Below are positions 21,854 through 22,282 of a stretch of DNA of 22,282 nt, in pieces. The translations under genes and the position numbers were made by a program. Origin of the DNA: an uncultured Oscillospiraceae bacterium (lineage in GTDB: Bacteria; Bacillota; Clostridia; Oscillospirales; Oscillospiraceae); assembly GCA_934589835.1 (NCBI GenBank), contig CAKTOK010000025.1, forward strand, positions 1 through 22,282, written 5' to 3'. The notes under the pieces were generated by a model. It was not told where the DNA came from. It did no database searches and saw only the letters and a list, made by a program, of their open reading frames with translations. Every line of letters starts with the position of its first letter. Position 1 is the first letter of the stretch.

Positions 21854-22282
21854 CTATACCGCGCCAGAGAGAAGGTTGCCCATTGTTTTTGCCGCTTCCC
21901 GCTTGGCTGCGGTCGTTACATGGGCGTAGGTGTCCAGGGTGAAGCCTGCGGAGAAGTGCCCCAGCATGCCGGATACCGTCTTGATATCCACACCGTTTTG
22001 GAGGGCCAGCGTTGCGAAGGTGTGGCGCAGGTCATGAAAACGCACCTTCGGCAACCCTGCCCGCTTTAGAACGCGGTGCAGCATGTGCAACACGCTGTCC
22101 GGTGACATGGGTCCTCCGCTTGGCGAGGGAAACACCCACTCACTGTTCCCAACTTTGCATTTCTGCATTTTCAGAACGCTTATCGCATCTGCCGACAGGG
22201 GCAGTGTGCGGTAGGCGTTTTTCGTTTTCAGCGGCATCTCAATGATCTTGCCGTCGATGCGCCCGATCTGCCGTTGAACCCG
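21854..22282 (-). CDS. Tyrosine recombinase/integrase, C-terminal part (cut by window edge)
   Basis: Phage or ICE-type integrase. The visible 142 residues cover the end of the catalytic domain: TKNAYRTLPLS, the HxxR motif in RFHDLRHTFATLALQNGVD, the second histidine in MLGHFS, and the nucleophile tyrosine in DTYAHVT. The C terminus (AAKTMGNLLSGAV) resembles integrases of Clostridia elements. The reading frame continues beyond 22282, so the N-terminal arm-binding and core-binding domains are outside. An ATG at 22237 is internal, not the start. The gene is GC-rich like the chromosome, unlike the AT-rich island next to it, so it may belong to a different element. Confidence 0.93.
   Translation of the reverse strand, partial: RVQRQIGRIDGKIIEMPLKTKNAYRTLPLSADAISVLKMQKCKVGNSEWVFPSPSGGPMSPDSVLHMLHRVLKRAGLPKVRFHDLRHTFATLALQNGVDIKTVSGMLGHFSAGFTLDTYAHVTTAAKREAAKTMGNLLSGAV

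Overview
The window is bacterial and has two compositions. Positions 1-17600 and 21850-22282 are GC-rich, with the bias strongest at third codon positions. Positions about 17640-21850 are visibly AT-rich. The gene set (V-type ATPase operon, UppP, FtsK/SpoIIIE, YitT, a sigma factor with a membrane partner, AAAGGAG-type ribosome binding sites, and TTG and GTG starts) suggests a high-GC anaerobic Bacillota of class Clostridia, probably the Oscillospirales/Ruminococcaceae group. That placement is inference from gene content and style, not from a marker gene.

Layout of the chromosomal part. 1-55 is the 3' end of a class II tRNA, followed by a hairpin-rich leader and a MATE-family exporter (219-1628, +) that ends in a natural ten-histidine tail. 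A shared terminator separates it from a convergent YitT-family membrane protein (1677-2543, -). Next come ftsK (2861-5362, -) and uppP (5382-6215, -), which form one operon with a sigma-A type promoter upstream of uppP. A 418-base divergent region carries a palindrome and a set of mutually exclusive hairpins. It precedes a complete nine-gene V-type ATPase operon (6634-15099, +) in the order H/G-I-K-E-C-F-A-B-D. The proteolipid keeps the Na+-ligand pattern known from Enterococcus hirae, so this is probably a Na+ pump or synthase. A bidirectional terminator then separates it from a convergent, translationally coupled pair (15183-17217, -): an ECF-like sigma factor and a polytopic membrane protein that may be its anti-sigma factor.

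Accessory part. After a tRNA-Leu(TAA) and tRNA-fMet(CAT) pair with its own promoter and terminator, the composition drops to AT-rich. There is an intact IS3-family element (transposase 17638-18786, -). About 950 bases of debris follow, including a second decayed piece of the same transposase and fragments of unidentified genes. Then comes a compact three-gene module on the + strand (19740-21533): a GHKL-fold ATPase with a STAS-like N-terminal half, a small STAS-like (DUF4325-type) protein, and a PIN-domain nuclease. The window closes with the C-terminal part of a tyrosine integrase (-).

The GHKL-STAS-PIN module is the best candidate for an undescribed system. Its first two genes have the parts of a SpoIIAB/SpoIIAA-like partner switch, and the third has the acidic residues of a PIN ribonuclease. 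It sits in foreign-looking DNA between an insertion sequence and an integrase. A stress or phage-defence role is inference only.
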